Source: Amphiduros pacificus
Taxonomy: Eukaryota; Annelida; Polychaeta; Phyllodocida; Hesionidae
Reading direction: 5' to 3'
Assembly (NCBI GenBank): GCA_949316495.1
Contig: OX439004.1
Location: 46,114,447 to 46,178,446 of the forward strand
Length of the DNA: 64,000 bases
Numbering within the stretch: the first letter of the stretch is position 1; every line of letters begins with the position of its first letter. Below the pieces are notes generated by a model. That model saw only the letters and a program-made list of their open reading frames with translations. It searched no databases and was not told where the DNA came from. The position numbers and the translations under genes were made by a program. Positions 37,557-49,930 of this stretch are shown one piece after another.

Positions 37557-37581
37557 TCAAAATATTTTTTTATGGTTTCAG

Positions 37582-37756
37582 GGAGCAAATTCTGCGAGTG
37601 AAGAACGACGAAAACATTCCCTTCTTATTGGTGGGTAACAAGGCCGACTTAGAGGATCGGCGGCAGGTCACAATAGAGGAAGCACAAACAAGGGCACACC
37701 AATGGAATGTCCCGTACGTGGAAACATCAGCCAAAACAAGAGCAAATGTAGACAAG
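37582..37756 (+). CDS. RAL: Ral GTPase coding exon 3
   Basis: Residues 106-164. It contains [20 protein letters not shown], the G4 motif [13 protein letters not shown] and the G5 motif [12 protein letters not shown]. Acceptor gtttcag at 37575-37581, donor GTAGGA at 37757. It ends on a whole codon, so either terminal exon can follow in frame. Confidence 0.97.
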
Positions 37757-39539
37757 GTAGGAATACAAATGATACTTATGTTTCAAATTTCAAATCTCAG
37801 TTGATGTTAAAATATCCTTATATTATAATCTTTTCTTCCTATTCAGTTGTGTTCGCTGAACTAAAATTCCACTCAGAAGTAAATACTGTATACCGAGATA
37901 CTACAAGCAATATATATTCACTTATTATTCAATTTTGTATGTTTCATGAATATTTTCTGGTCACTAAAATGTCTTGCTTTAATAAAAATATGTGATGGTG
38001 GGAAAAAAATATCACAGATATTTGGAAAAATGTGCATGTTATGTTTAATCATAACAGGTATGATTAAATAATGATTATGTCTTGCCACTGTTTGGATTCT
38101 GTCAATTGGTATTTAGCCCAACGAGAAGCCCTCATTCTTAGTGCCATTGGACAATGGTAGCATTCCCTCACCTGACTGAATACAATAGAATTATGGTTGA
38201 ACAAATCCACAAAGACATCCTGCCGTGAATATATCAACAATATTGCAAAAATATCAAGTTAAATTGATTTAGCTTATATTTAAGCTTGTGGACGAAAAGG
38301 ATATAATTATCAAATATTGTAGTGCAGGATAAGGGAAATGTTTTATCACCGAAGACAGTAGACACCGGACTAGTTAATAATAAGTGTCATCACTGATCTG
38401 TGTAGGTAGTCATACGATTCAGTAATATAGACAAGTCCTGCATGTTTTTATCAAGCTTCTCAAACATTCATTACCAGTTGAAAACATACATCTATTAGAA
38501 CATGAACTTTGTGATTGTTAGAGATCATGCATCGCCATGATGTGACATGCTTATCTGGTGTGTGACTGCTGCCCAGTAATAATGCATAACAGAACATTGG
38601 CACCATTTTATCATGTCATGATTCTATGCTTTACACAATTAATCTTAAACTTCCCTACAGTTGATAAGTGGGCATAGACGCCAGGAAGAGGGACTTTTAC
38701 CTTTCCACTCTCTGATAAACATATTTTATAAGAGAAGGTCTGGAATCTGGAGAATGTGGCTAGAAATGATGGTACAGATCATACAAAAACAGAGGATGGA
38801 TGGCCAATACGCTTCATGTATTTTATAATATTTGTTAGTCGAGTTAAGAGCAATCTTGCAAGAATTAAAGGTGTGTCATTGTCATATAACGGTATACTGG
38901 AAGAAAATGTGTGGTTAAACTGTGGTGGTTGTGATGGGTTTGACACCAGATGGCAGCAATTGTACAAAGTGGTGGAATGTGAGTGGTGTAGATTTGAAGC
39001 GAAATATCGTAGTTATGATTTAGATTACGTTTTGGGACTTTCTACAAATCAATATTTTTATAAATACCATAATAGTTTACATGATTGACAGTAGGGCATT
39101 TATGTGTTCTGTCTCCAGTCTATAAATTATGCCCAAAGATAACATGTTCTCCATTTTCAAGAATTTTGGATAGCATGTTAGCTTTTTTGTAAAAAAATTA
39201 TATTTAAAGTAATATAAAACCCCAAAGAAACAAACAAACAAATCAATCTTCATTGAGTTTGGATTATATCCATATACACATTGGTAGTGTGCAAATTTGA
39301 CTTCTAAAAGAATGAATTTGATGATGTGGCTTGGCAATCATTCATGTCCATCTCATGAAAGTAAACTGAAGAGGCAAGAGAAGGGTGCAATTTTTCAAGA
39401 AGTTGAAAAATGATTGGAGAATGTTCTTATTATTCCATCTTGGCATCCATGAGATTTTGCAATACCTTTTTGTGATCAAATTGAGTTATATAAGGATTTA
39501 GTTTGACAAAACATAGAATAACACCTTTTATCCACCAAT

Positions 39540-41400
39540 GATATAAATTCTGCACAGTTCTTCTCTCAGATGGTAATATCATATTGGAGTACACCTGTGG
39601 AAAAAAGATTTCCCGCCAGGAATTAATTCATAGTATATTTAAACATCAGGTCCATGTCCCAGCTGGAAGACCTTGAAATGCGTGTTATAAACTTTGTAAA
39701 GGCACTATGTTAAAAGCAGCAGCTAAAATAGCGTGTCCCTTCTATCAGTCTTCCCATTCATAATAATCTGGTAGTCCACTTATTTGTTTTGTACTGGCAG
39801 TTGTACTGGTTGGTCAGTTTATGTGTCAGACACCTGATCACAGATTATGACCTGATGTTGGTCAATTCAGATTTGATGATATTTATGCGAGCAAGGCAAG
39901 TATTTATAACTTGGGGAATTCCAAATTTAGAATGGTATAAAATATAGGGCAATGACTGCAGAGGTAGTAATTGAATACTACCTAGATGCAATGCAGAGTA
40001 CCGGACCTCCAGTCCTGACAAATATTTTTGCCAAGGTCTGGATACGGCAGAAGATAGGCCAACATGTATTTCTGCGAAAATTCAAACTTTTCTCAAAAGA
40101 TGCCTCGATAAGTTTGGCAGTCATTTTAAAAGTAAAACGTAAAGTAAATTCAAAGTGTCCAGGATCCATCATTGTGCAATATATTAATATTTCAATGGGA
40201 ATGAATACACTGTTGTGGCACTCTGATCGTTTTCGTGCCAAATAAGTCTTTTCATTTATTGAGGTACTGGAAGGTAAAAGAAATCAATCTGTCTGTCCTG
40301 GTGTCAGTATGTGCATGTGTGTGTGTGTGTGTATGTGTGTGTATGTGTATTTGTTACATTTTTTTCCTTTGTTAGTTTGTTTGTTCCCTGCACGTTTATA
40401 AGATTACATAATATCAGGGACATTGGAGGTGGGGGATTGATCCTTGGTTGCTGGTTACATAATGATGTAACATCAAGGATCTTGATTTGTTGATCTTTTG
40501 GATTGCTGGGCAACTGTGACCAATTAAGCCAGTGATCACACTACATTCTTTCTATTGTTGCTAACTTTACTGAGTTCAGCTGCTTGTACGCAAAGCAGGC
40601 ATGCCCGAGCTGAAAGACCTATTGACCATCTTTTCAACCATCAGTGCTATGAGTAACCACTGACTGAGCTACTGCTGGTATTGAGTGTTGTATATTCTGT
40701 AAAGGCATTTTCAAGCAGTAGCTTATACAGTGTGTCCCCTGACAATACATTTGGTGTTATAACTGCAGTACAGAGTAAAATACCGACATCATCAGTTAGG
40801 ATATCAACCAAGCCATGTACATAGTATCAAGGAACCTGGCTATAGCCATGTGGATTATTATTGTTGACACCACAGAGTGTTGACACCAGGTCTGGTATGC
40901 ATGTTGGTCGATTAAAACCCCAATATGATTTCAAGATGAAGTAATGGATTTTAAACCTTGAGCATACATATTTTGTACGATTGCAAAAACAACTCAATTC
41001 CATGTGCACATCACTGACATAAACCCCAATATGAAGCTTTCATCATTGTTTTCTATATGAAGTCTGAGCTCTGAAAATTGACCAGATGTCAGTAGTGACA
41101 GAAATATAAGAACTCAGAGAGACATCTGGTGGAAAGCAGCACATGAAGATTTGATTTGCCTGGCCATTTATAAACTGAATTTCATGCAAAGAACAGTTAA
41201 TTGCACTTAATAGATAACAGCATAAAGTACAAAAGCTATGTCAATAGGTTAGATACCAACTTCTTATATAACAATTGCAGTGCAATGTATATAGTACTAA
41301 AGTATCTGGCTGTAGACATGTCTACTACTATTGTTAACAACACCGATTATTTCAGTACCATTTGTGACAAATCTGTCACAAGGTATCTACTTATAACAAA
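39540..41400 (+). repeat. R1 repeat, copy B, interrupted
   Basis: R1 blocks in order: 'ggtaatatcatattggagta' and 'aaagatttcccgccagga' (about 39560-39640), 'cagctggaagaccttg', then after a TIR-1 fragment 'aatatcagggacattggagg' (about 40410), 'gctactgctggtattga', 'attattgttgacaccaca' and 'gatttgtcacaaggtatct'-like sequence near 41380. Parts occur twice, so more than one insertion or duplication is present. Confidence 0.6.
40112..40240 (+). repeat. TIR-1 element fragment
   Basis: It contains 'gtttggcagtcattttaaaa', 'gtaaaacgtaaa', 'caggatccatcattgtgcaa' and 'tctgatcgttttcgtgcca', all interior blocks of the TIR-1 elements. It has neither end. Confidence 0.75.
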
Positions 41401-41722
41401 TTAAATAAAACATTTTAAATGCATGTGGAAATTTCCTTCAAATACAGTGAAGATATATGGCGGTATAAGTTTAACTTTAAGGTCTCACTCTGTCTTTCAA
41501 TTATGCAACAAAAAAACAAGAAGCCAGACAGTTCAAAAATAAATAAATGAATAAATAAATATAAAAAAATCTTGTCTGATCATACAGTTGTAAAATAACA
41601 GTTTGTTATTAATATGGAAAATCTTGACATATGGAAGAAATAAAGTACAAATTGAAGAAAATGAAGAGAAAAATACAAGTTTTTGCTTTGTGATTCAAAT
41701 ACTTATTTTGATTTCCTTTCAG

Positions 41723-41851
41723 GTGTTCTATGATCTAATGCGCCTCATAAGGGCAAAGAAACAAACACTGCCACCTAGTAGTGGCAAACAGAAACTACCT
41801 AGCACACCGGGAAGTGTCAAACCACGCAAGAAGAAATGTACAATTCTCTAG
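41723..41851 (+). CDS. RAL: Ral alternative terminal exon, proximal (CTIL tail)
   Basis: After a strong acceptor (gatttcctttcag) it reads VFYDLMRLIRAKK, then a Pro/Ser/Lys-rich hypervariable region with LPSTPGSVKPRKKK, ending CTIL and TAG. This gives a 206-residue Ral. The C-terminal Cys-aliphatic-x-Leu box is a geranylgeranylation signal and the preceding lysines and arginine a membrane-binding patch, as in all Ral proteins. It differs from the distal exon from the ninth residue on and lacks the helix glutamate of MREIR. A potential AATAAA is at 41875-41880, probably too near the stop to be the one used. A CTCF-like motif overlaps the coding sequence at 41770-41781. Confidence 0.9.
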   Translation: MFYDLMRLIRAKKQTLPPSSGKQKLPSTPGSVKPRKKKCTIL

Positions 41852-42299
41852 ATTCAAGAAGAAAAAAAATAACTAATAAATAAAAACAAACAGTTGAACT
41901 GATCTGACAATATAATCAATAACAGATTTGTAATTGTTTTAAAAACAGAGTATACAGGTATAAGGTGGACGTAAACCTGACCTTCATCATAATTGATATG
42001 TTTCTATCTGGATATTTTATTGAACAGTAACATCTACAGATACAATATGTTTATTGTGGATAATGAAAATTTTATATGTTTTATATTGACCAGGGCAACA
42101 AATATAAAAGATAATTATAACTTAATATTTTCTTTATGCTGATATTCTGGCTTTGTTGACTAAAAGCATAAAACACATATTAAATCATTTTACAATGACA
42201 GTTTCTGGAAAAAGAATATTTCAAAAATATAAAAAGTGAAATCTTCGACATCAACTTCCATGAAATGTTTCATTTCTAGTTTTCAGATAAGTGTATGTG

Positions 42300-42305
<6 letters not shown>

Positions 42306-42345
<40 letters not shown>
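42306..42345. repeat. (TA)n microsatellite
   Basis: Forty bases of pure alternating T and A, preceded by a TGTG-TA stretch. Confidence 0.95.
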
Positions 42346-42346
<1 letters not shown>

Positions 42347-43102
42347 TTAAAGAGGGACTTCTGTGAATGGTTTAACATGTTTCTTTGTGTCTTTAGAAAG
42401 AACTATCAGCCATAATCTGGAAGTGCCTCCAATTTACTTGCATCATGGAGTTAAACATTAACCAAAAATATATTATTGATGCAAGTGGGACCAAAGGTGT
42501 ATCTTTTTTTAAGCACTGGAAGATCACTGTCCAACCAGTCATCCAATTCCTTTTCATCTATCAATCATTTTGTATATAAAATATGGCAATGGGTTATTTT
42601 GTATTCACATTTTGGAATATTGCATTAACATTTTAGTTACGTCAGACAAAGTTCATTTGGGGAACAGCTGCTTTGTGTCAGCACTTTCTCAACCAACCCC
42701 ATATAAATTCCCACAAAATATTTTGTGGATAAACCAAGATATTGAATGAAAACATTTCAAGTTACAATTCAGCTTTTGGCTTTATATAGCTGCTATTTTA
42801 CCTCTTGTGAAATGAAATCTTCAAAAACCATGAGCAATAGGAGTCATCATTGCGCAACATATTGTCATTTCATCTGGAGAGATTTCAAGCTGTAGTACTT
42901 AGCACTTGCATTGTTTCTGAAAAAAATAATTACAGTTTCTCCCTTTGCACCTCTGAGATCCATAATGGTAGGACAATTTGTATGATGTCTGCATGATTGG
43001 AGATCTTTCAACATTCTTTCTCTTGTGCATGGTGTACGTTTATGAAATAATGGCAGACAACTGTGGATATTTTCAGATTATAATACAACAAAATACCAAA
43101 GT

Positions 43103-43230
<128 letters not shown>

Positions 43231-43609
43231 GAAACGAAAATTTTTGAGTTTCTGCTTTAAGATAGAATAACAAGATAAGTTTCACCATGAATTTGAAATT
43301 GGACTACCTCCAGAGGTCTGCAAGGTGTTTTGTTTTGCCTGACTTAAAACCATGTCTTTCATGGGATGCTCAAGGGACACTTGCAAGTTACAGTCCTATT
43401 CCCCTTCTCCCTTGATGTCCTTTTACCTTTCAGTGCAGACTCTGATAAAACTACGATCATCATAAGTTCAGAAAATTTGATCACAGTAAAAAATTTTAAA
43501 TGAAATCTCAAAAAAAAAAATCAAATCTCAAAAAAAAATCATGTTATGTATGTGCTCATATTGATGAAAGTTTAATATCTAATCCACAATTTGTGAAGGT
43601 TTCCTTCCC

Positions 43610-43815
43610 CTTTAAGGAATATGGCTATAGTCATGTATACTATTATTGTTGAAAGATTATTTCAGGACTATCTAGTTTTCTATGCAGTGCTGCCCTCAAG
43701 TGGCAATATCAAATTGGAGCAACACTGCACAGAAAAAGATTTCCCAACAAGGTTAAATTCACATCATGTGTGTACACCAAATCATTATTTTCAGAACATT
43801 TCAAACACTTGAGTC
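43610..43815 (+). repeat. R1 repeat, copy C
   Basis: It carries 'atggctatagtcatgtatac', 'attattgttgaaagattatt', 'tgctgccctcaagtggcaat' and 'aaaaagatttcccaacaagg', matching blocks of copies B and D. It includes a CTCF-like motif at 43692-43703. Confidence 0.6.
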
Positions 43816-44639
43816 ATAATCCTGATTATTCAGATTATCAACTTTTTGGATAAAGAGTAAAAAGATCCTAGAGGAGAATGGTTGTCGTGGAAGTGATCTT
43901 CATACAGTGATCTTTAGGTGAAGAAAATTTGTACAAGGAAAATCTCTCATGTCTGGTACAATTTCATGATCATCAACAAATACCATATAGTCTTATCACA
44001 AAATGAAAGTTTCCTCAAAGATTTTGCTTAACGTGCAAGATGAGTTTGATCTATTGGAGAAGTTTCACTGTAGGGATGGGAATGTGTATTTCCTTTTAAC
44101 TGAGAGGACATTATTTTAGTGATGTCGCTTTCAATCAATAAAGAATGAAGGGGGAATGATGCTTTAAGATGTAACAGTAAAAGTTGTTTATTTTGTTCAG
44201 AGTATGGATAACTATAAGGATTTTTATTGGTTAAGTAAGATTTTTACAAATACTATTTTAAAGGCTAGTATTTTGTTTGTATTAATTCTTATTTGCTTTC
44301 ATTTTAACATATTTATAATAATCATATGATCATTAGCTTTATAATCTGTAAACTCAATGTATTTTAACTTTTGTAATGATATAGATAAATCGATTGTGTT
44401 TGTTGCACTAAAATTACATTAGCCTGAAAAAAACTGTTTTAGTGGACTGGAACTTAAGTAAATACAAAGAGAAAAGGTTTATACAAAAAAAAATTGAGAC
44501 CTGCCCCACAAGTACATTTGGTGGAGGCATGAATGTATAAGCAGAGGACGGGAGGTGCTGAGTTTTGACTCCCATTTTCGGCAAGAAAGTCAACCTGAAA
44601 TGGCCATTGTTGCAGAAAGGGTTGTAAAAACAAAATTTC

Positions 44640-45115
44640 CCATTTTTTAAAAGCTATGCTGACTATGTAACCTGTGCAGTGATGGGGGAGATTTTCTGTC
44701 ACTCTGTCAACTTTGATCTTTGATCACTCTGTCAACTTTGATCTTCTCTTAAGCGCTGCTCATAAGTGCCTCATTCTTATAGGCTCATTATAACTTCAGA
44801 TTGAGACTTTCAGAAAAGAGAATGTGGTGGTAACTGAGTAGTGGCTGCAATATTAAATTGAAAATAACAGTTCAATAATTCAACTTTTTGAGCTGATATT
44901 TGATCTTCCAAAGGAAACTAAATGATTTTTTTTTTTTTGTCCTAAAGATACCTCTGCTTAAGACCTTTGCCTCTGTTGTCAGAGAAAGGATATATATGAT
45001 CATTTATGAAGCAATTTGCAGCCATCCCAAAAAAGTTTACACACATAACAAAATAAATAATGATCAGCATAACTCGAAGGCCATTGGCCTTTGTTTTAAA
45101 ATAAAAATTATGCAA
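44640..45115 (-). repeat. GCTATGCTGATCA-family repeat, copy 4 (reversed)
   Basis: It starts 'aaaagctatgctgactatgt', has a tandemly doubled 'ctctgtcaactttgatc' and 'gatcatttatgaagcaattt', and ends 'gatcagcataactcgaaggc' plus 'cattggcctt'. Reverse of the copies at 255, 14918 and 21636. Confidence 0.6.
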
Positions 45116-45228
45116 TTAAAATTATTCTTTCAACTCAAGTCTTGTTTTCCATTGATTTGTGCATGTGAGTATCATTTTTAAACCTTAACCTTATTTTATT
45201 TTCTCCTTGGCCCGTAAATATGAAGTGA

Positions 45229-46515
45229 TATTGGTTTTTCTCGAGATATCGGCTCTGCTACCATTCAAGTTTGGCGGCCATTTTAACAGTGAAACATAAA
45301 TATTCTTATATAACAAGATCTTACCCGTGTATAAGACCTTAATTAAAATTGATCTGCGAGTGAAAGCATTTCTATCAACATGAGATCACCATTTTGAAAA
45401 CTGGAAGACATGACTCCAAGACGAAATGCCCTTGAAATAACAAATTTCGGACGTAGCAGATCCATTTTAATTGCGTTTTAGATGATAAATAAAGGTATTT
45501 ACTTATATTATTTTGCAATAACGCAATTAAACGCGATCCACGTATGAAAGCATTTCTGTCAAAAAGGGAAGACACGACTCAAAGCAGTAGAAACAATGAC
45601 GAAATGCAAAACTGTGAATGCTGATAATTGGAATCAGTGAAAACAAAGTTAAAACAAAGCGTTTCGAAATAATAGACATCGGACAGATCGATTTTAATTG
45701 CATTTTAAATGATATATAAAGGTATTTACCCAATATTATCACAACTTACGCTTCAAGATTTTCTCCACGTCCTCGTCAAAACAAAGCGTTTTCATTATGA
45801 ACTTTCATATTTTCGAAATAACTAATAGCGGATGTTTTTAATTGCATTTCGAATGATAAATAAAGATATATACCCAATATTATCACAAATTACACTTTGC
45901 AGGTTGAGAACAGAACAAAACCATCTATTACTGCGCAATATATTAATATTTCAATGCGAATTAACAATCGTTTTCGGGCCAAAAACAAGAGCCTCTCCCT
46001 TTTCAAAATGGCGATCTTGTGTTGTGTAAATCACATGTGCATTTATTATTTAATTATATTGCACTAGTATTGCGTAATGCATGTAAAATGGATGGATGGT
46101 TTTGTTGTGTTCTGGACCTGCAAAGCGAATTTGTGATAATATTATTTATCATTTAAAACGCAATTAAAATCGAAACGCTTTGTTTTGACGCTAAGATCAA
46201 GGACGTCATGTACATCGTATTGCATTTTAATTCATGGAGAAATTCTCGACCTGCGAAGTGTAATTTGTGATAATATTGGGTAAATACCTTTATTTATCAT
46301 TTAAAACGCAATTAAAATTGATCCGCCATGTCCGATTTTCGTTATTTCGAAAAAAGGAATGTTCGTAATGAAAACTCATAGTGCCGTAATTTTTTGGTGT
46401 AAATCCTCATCCACAGGATGCTCTCGTGTATAAGACGACCCCCCCCCCCCCCCCCAAACATTAACTAAGGGTTTGTGTACGAAAACCTCTTCTTATACAC
46501 GAGTAAATGCGGTAA
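45229..46515. mobile_element. TIR-1 element, left end missing
   Basis: The right end 'acgagtaaatgcggta' with subterminal 'tcgtgtataagacgacc' and a long C run is intact. The left starts inside the element at 'ttggtttttctcgagatatc', so about 100 bp including the left terminal repeat is gone. The interior has TIR-1 blocks in both orientations (gatcgattttaattgc and gcaattaaaattgatc). Lies in the Ral intron upstream of the distal terminal exon. Confidence 0.75.
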
Positions 46516-46989
46516 TTATATTGTCCAAACTGAGACAGCTATCAACAAAAGGAAAACTTATCTCAAGACTGCAAACAAAGATCAACATGTTGTTGCAAGG
46601 CACAGTTTTAAAAAGTGCTTTGTAATTTCATAATTTGAAGTTGAACTTTAGAAAATGAGAAAGAGAATCCTATGTCTATATTTAGTAGCTAATGCAAAAC
46701 AAATTTAGAGAAACAATTGTTTTTGTATTTTACCACCACATATGATATCTGTACCAGATGTGGATTTGTAAAACAAATATTATATTGCAGATGCCCCTAT
46801 AAAAGTTAGACATGTCAATGTTATGTCAATGTTATTGTCCCCCCAAACCAAGGGGAGTCAATCTTGCCATGAATTTTAGAGTTGATCTTAAGCTGTCACA
46901 TCAGTAAGGATCATCTTCCCAAAACTTTGATATGTTATGATAAGATCTCAGTTTATTTGATGGTATGTACCAGTGAAAGCCAGTTTCAA

Positions 46990-47900
46990 AGGATGACAAC
47001 AGAGCTGGGGATGACAACAGGGCTTGGGACGACAACAGGGCTGGGGATGACAACAGGGCTTGGGACGACAACAGGGCTGGGGATGACAACAGAGCTGGGG
47101 ATGACAACAGGGCTTGGGACGACGACAGAGCTGGGGATGACATTAGAGCTGGGATGATAACAACAGAACTGGGGATGACAACAGAGCTGGGGATGACAAC
47201 AGAGCTGGGGACGATAACAGAGCTGGGATGACAACAACAGAACTGGGGATGACAACAGAACTGGTGATGACAACAGAGCTGGGATTACAACAGGGCCGGG
47301 CATGACAACAGGGCTGGGCATGACAACAGAGCTGGGGATGACAACAGAGCTGGGATAACAACAGGGCTGGGGATGACAACAACAACAGAACTGGGGATGA
47401 CAACAACAACAGAACTGGGGATGACACCAACAACAGAGCAGGGGATGACAACAGAGCTGGGGATTACAGCAGAGCAGGGAATGACAACAGAGCTGGGGAC
47501 GACAACAGAGCTGGGGACGACAACAGGGCTGGGCATGACAATAGAGCTGGGCATGACAATAGAGCTGGGCATGACAACAGGGCTGGGCATGACAACAGAG
47601 CTGGGGATGACAACAACAACAGAACTATGGATGACAACAACAACAGAACTGGGGATGACACCAACAACAGAGCAGGGGATGACAACAGAGCAGGGAATGA
47701 CAGCAGAGCAGGGAATGACAACAGAGCTGGGGACGACAACAGAGCTGGGGACGACAACAGGGCTGGGCATGACAATAGAGCTGGGCATGACAATAGAGCT
47801 GGGCATGACAACAGGGCTGGGCATGATAACAGAGCTGGGGATGACAACAGAGCTGGGGATGACAACAGGGCTGGGGATGACAACAGAGTTGAGGACGACA
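46990..47900 (+). repeat. 18-bp minisatellite with higher-order duplication
   Basis: About fifty units of 18 bp with the core gatgacaacagagctggg and several variants (acgacaacaggg, catgacaatagagctggg, and longer units with caacaacaacagaactgggg). A block of about 230 bp (about 47400-47610) recurs nearly unchanged at about 47634-47850, so the array has a higher-order repeat. On the Ral sense strand every unit carries a run of three or four G. Because 18 is divisible by three, frames stay open on both strands; these are repeat artefacts. It ends about 940 bp before the distal Ral exon. Confidence 0.95.
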
Positions 47901-48843
47901 AAAGCTGTGTCACAGTTTATCAATTGATTGCTGATGTTTATCACACCACGTGTTTGGCACATTAACATATCTTACAATAATCTGATGAGAATATTTTCAA
48001 AAGTGCAGATGGAATCACAGCAACAGTTGTTGGCTATTGAATTATCTGATTGTCATTCATGACTTTTGAAAAAGTGGATGAAATTCTATCAGTCTTTAGA
48101 AAGGTCACACAATGGATGACCTTCACCCATTTTCATTCATTCCCATTTCCCCAAAATACTGTTTATCAGGTAACTTTTAAAAAAAGTTCTCTGATGAGTT
48201 CAATGATTGGTAACCGTCATTAATTTTCAAGGTCATCCATGTCCATTTAATAATAATAATAATAATAATAATAAAATTTGTATAGCGCTGATATGTTTGT
48301 CAGATGATTTGAAGAATTTTGATGATGGTTAATCTTAGCTAATCTTCATTTTCTGTGTTGCTCTTTATTTGGCATTTTGACCTTGCTGCAATAACCTTGA
48401 CCATGAGAAAATGTTAATTTAAGCTAATTAGCAAATATGAATATTTCATCTTCAGGTAGTGCATATTTAATACATACAGCAACAATATTTAGGGTGTAAT
48501 ACATACAGCAACAATATTTAGGGTGTAAATATAATTTCATGAAATTTCAACTTTTCAATTTTGACCAGCGAAATGGGCTTGAAGGTAAAAAAATGCCCGG
48601 AAGAATTCTCTGTAATTGTAAATAGAAGACCTTTCATATTTCTCATGACATTTCACATTCTTCCTGAATGATGTGCTGTTTTATCAGCTACCAGGCCTTT
48701 GTCCTTGGACAAGTATATTTTAAAAGCTTCTGACATGAACACATCTGTTATTTTTTCAAAACTTTCAGTTTGGATATGAATTAAAGTAATATAATTGTGA
48801 TTTTCAGATTTATTTTCACTTGATAATTCTTGTGTCATTTCAG
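47901..48843 (+). other. Ral intron between minisatellite and distal terminal exon
   Basis: No gene. It contains a (TAA)n run at 48247-48275 followed by 'tttgtatagcgctgat', a motif seen at the ends of widespread invertebrate elements, and a 31-bp direct duplication at about 48469-48527 ('aatacatacagcaacaatat' plus 11). Confidence 0.65.
48247..48300 (+). repeat. (TAA)n with 'tttgtatagcgct' element end
   Basis: A trinucleotide run abuts 'aaaatttgtatagcgctga'. This pairing recurs in many invertebrate genomes as the end of an interspersed element. The element itself is not otherwise recognisable here. Confidence 0.5.
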
Positions 48844-48960
48844 GTTTTCTTTGATCTGATGAGGGAGATAAGATCTCGCAAAATGGAGGCCAGTAAACAG
48901 ACAAATGGGAAGAAAAGCAAGAAAAAGGAGAAAAGCAAGAAGAAATGTATAATTTTGTAA
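48844..48960 (+). CDS. RAL: Ral alternative terminal exon, distal (CIIL tail, canonical)
   Basis: After acceptor tgtcatttcag it reads VFFDLMREIRSRKMEASKQT, then NGKKSKKKEKSKKK and CIIL, ending TAA. It gives a 202-residue protein. VFFDLMREIR-RKME-SK matches vertebrate RalA (VFFDLMREIRARKMEDSK), so this is the ancestral-type tail, with a lysine-rich polybasic region and a geranylgeranylation box. It joins exon 3 in phase 0, like the proximal exon, and is about 7 kb farther downstream. Confidence 0.95.
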   Translation, partial: VFFDLMREIRSRKMEASKQTNGKKSKKKEKSKKKCIIL

Positions 48961-49502
48961 CATATCTAACTCTGCACAATTTTACCTGTAGGTCAAGTTT
49001 CATAAGTTAGCACATTTAGATTCAATTCATTGAAGTCTAAATATTTGACTTTTCATGTTTTCAAGAGGTTAGTTGTAAAAACTCTTGAAAGGATATTTTG
49101 TTCCCAAAAAGCAACATTTGAAAAAGAAAGAGAGGTTATTTATTTGCGAAAATTATTTGGCAGGTTTGATATTTGACAATCTAAAAATATGTTGATAGGT
49201 AGTTTTCAATAGAACCTGACTACATACAACATAACATGTTTTGAGTGGAAATGTTCAACTTGCTATCAAAAGGAAAGAGTTTACCAATATTGATATGGTG
49301 TGGGCTGTTTTGTTACGTGCAAATTTCCCTATCATGTACAAATCCTTATTACTATTAACATGATCAGTTCTAGAAAGCAAGAACATTGTAATCAGATATT
49401 GACACAAATACACAAAAATGACAGTATTATATTTAAACTTTATAATTTTGTGTAACTTATTTAAAATGCAACGCTCAGCTTTCACTTGCACTTTATTTTT
49501 TT
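48961..49502 (+). other. Likely 3' UTR of the long Ral transcript
   Basis: AT-rich, non-coding. No nearby AATAAA that I can defend; one lies at 50484-50489 but inside an R1 repeat. Confidence 0.45.
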
Positions 49503-49930
49503 ATCATCAATTTAGCTATGCACAGCATAGCTTCTGCAGTGAGGAGGGAAAAATAGTCATTCTGTTTGTCCATCAACTTTGATCTTTTCTGAAACTACTG
49601 GTTCTAAGCTATTAGTTGGTGAGATGTATTTTCATGGGACCAATTCTGTCTATTTTTCAATAGGCTCCAAATTATTTCTATTTTTAAAATGATTTTTGAC
49701 AAAATCTAAGATCATTCACGGAGGCTTGAATAGCAAAACATATATTAGCCAATGACAATTGAGACAAGAAGTTGGGTTTTAGATTGGCTGAAAATATCAC
49801 CTGCTCTGGGATCAGATTTAAATAATCATTTATGATGCAATTTGCAAGCATTTCCAGAAAATGGTTAACATACATTGCAAGAAAAAGCAATGACAAATAT
49901 TGCTCTAAGGCCATTGGCCTATGTTTTATT
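49503..49930 (-). repeat. GCTATGCTGATCA-family repeat, copy 5 (reversed)
   Basis: It begins with a short hairpin (agctatgc-aca-gcatagct at about 49514-49532), continues 'tctgtttgtccatcaacttt' and 'aatcatttatgatgcaattt', and ends 'taaggccattggcctat'. The hairpin end plus the shared interior suggests a MITE of about 430 bp. Confidence 0.65.

Larger units (their letters stand above)
37757..41722 (+). other. Ral intron before the proximal terminal exon
   Basis: A 4 kb intron. It holds an isolated 110-codon open frame (38756-39088, discussed as a finding), a TIR-1 fragment at about 40112-40240, a TG-rich stretch at 40309-40350, and R1 repeat blocks from about 39540 to 41400. No conserved exon is recognised. 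Confidence 0.7.

Noticed and set aside
46882-47968. Open frames up to 227 codons on both strands in the minisatellite
   Set aside because: Pure products of an 18-bp unit. Both strands and several frames are open at once with no start or homology evidence.
48653-49003. A 116-codon minus-strand frame
   Set aside because: It overlaps the distal Ral exon antisense. No homology.
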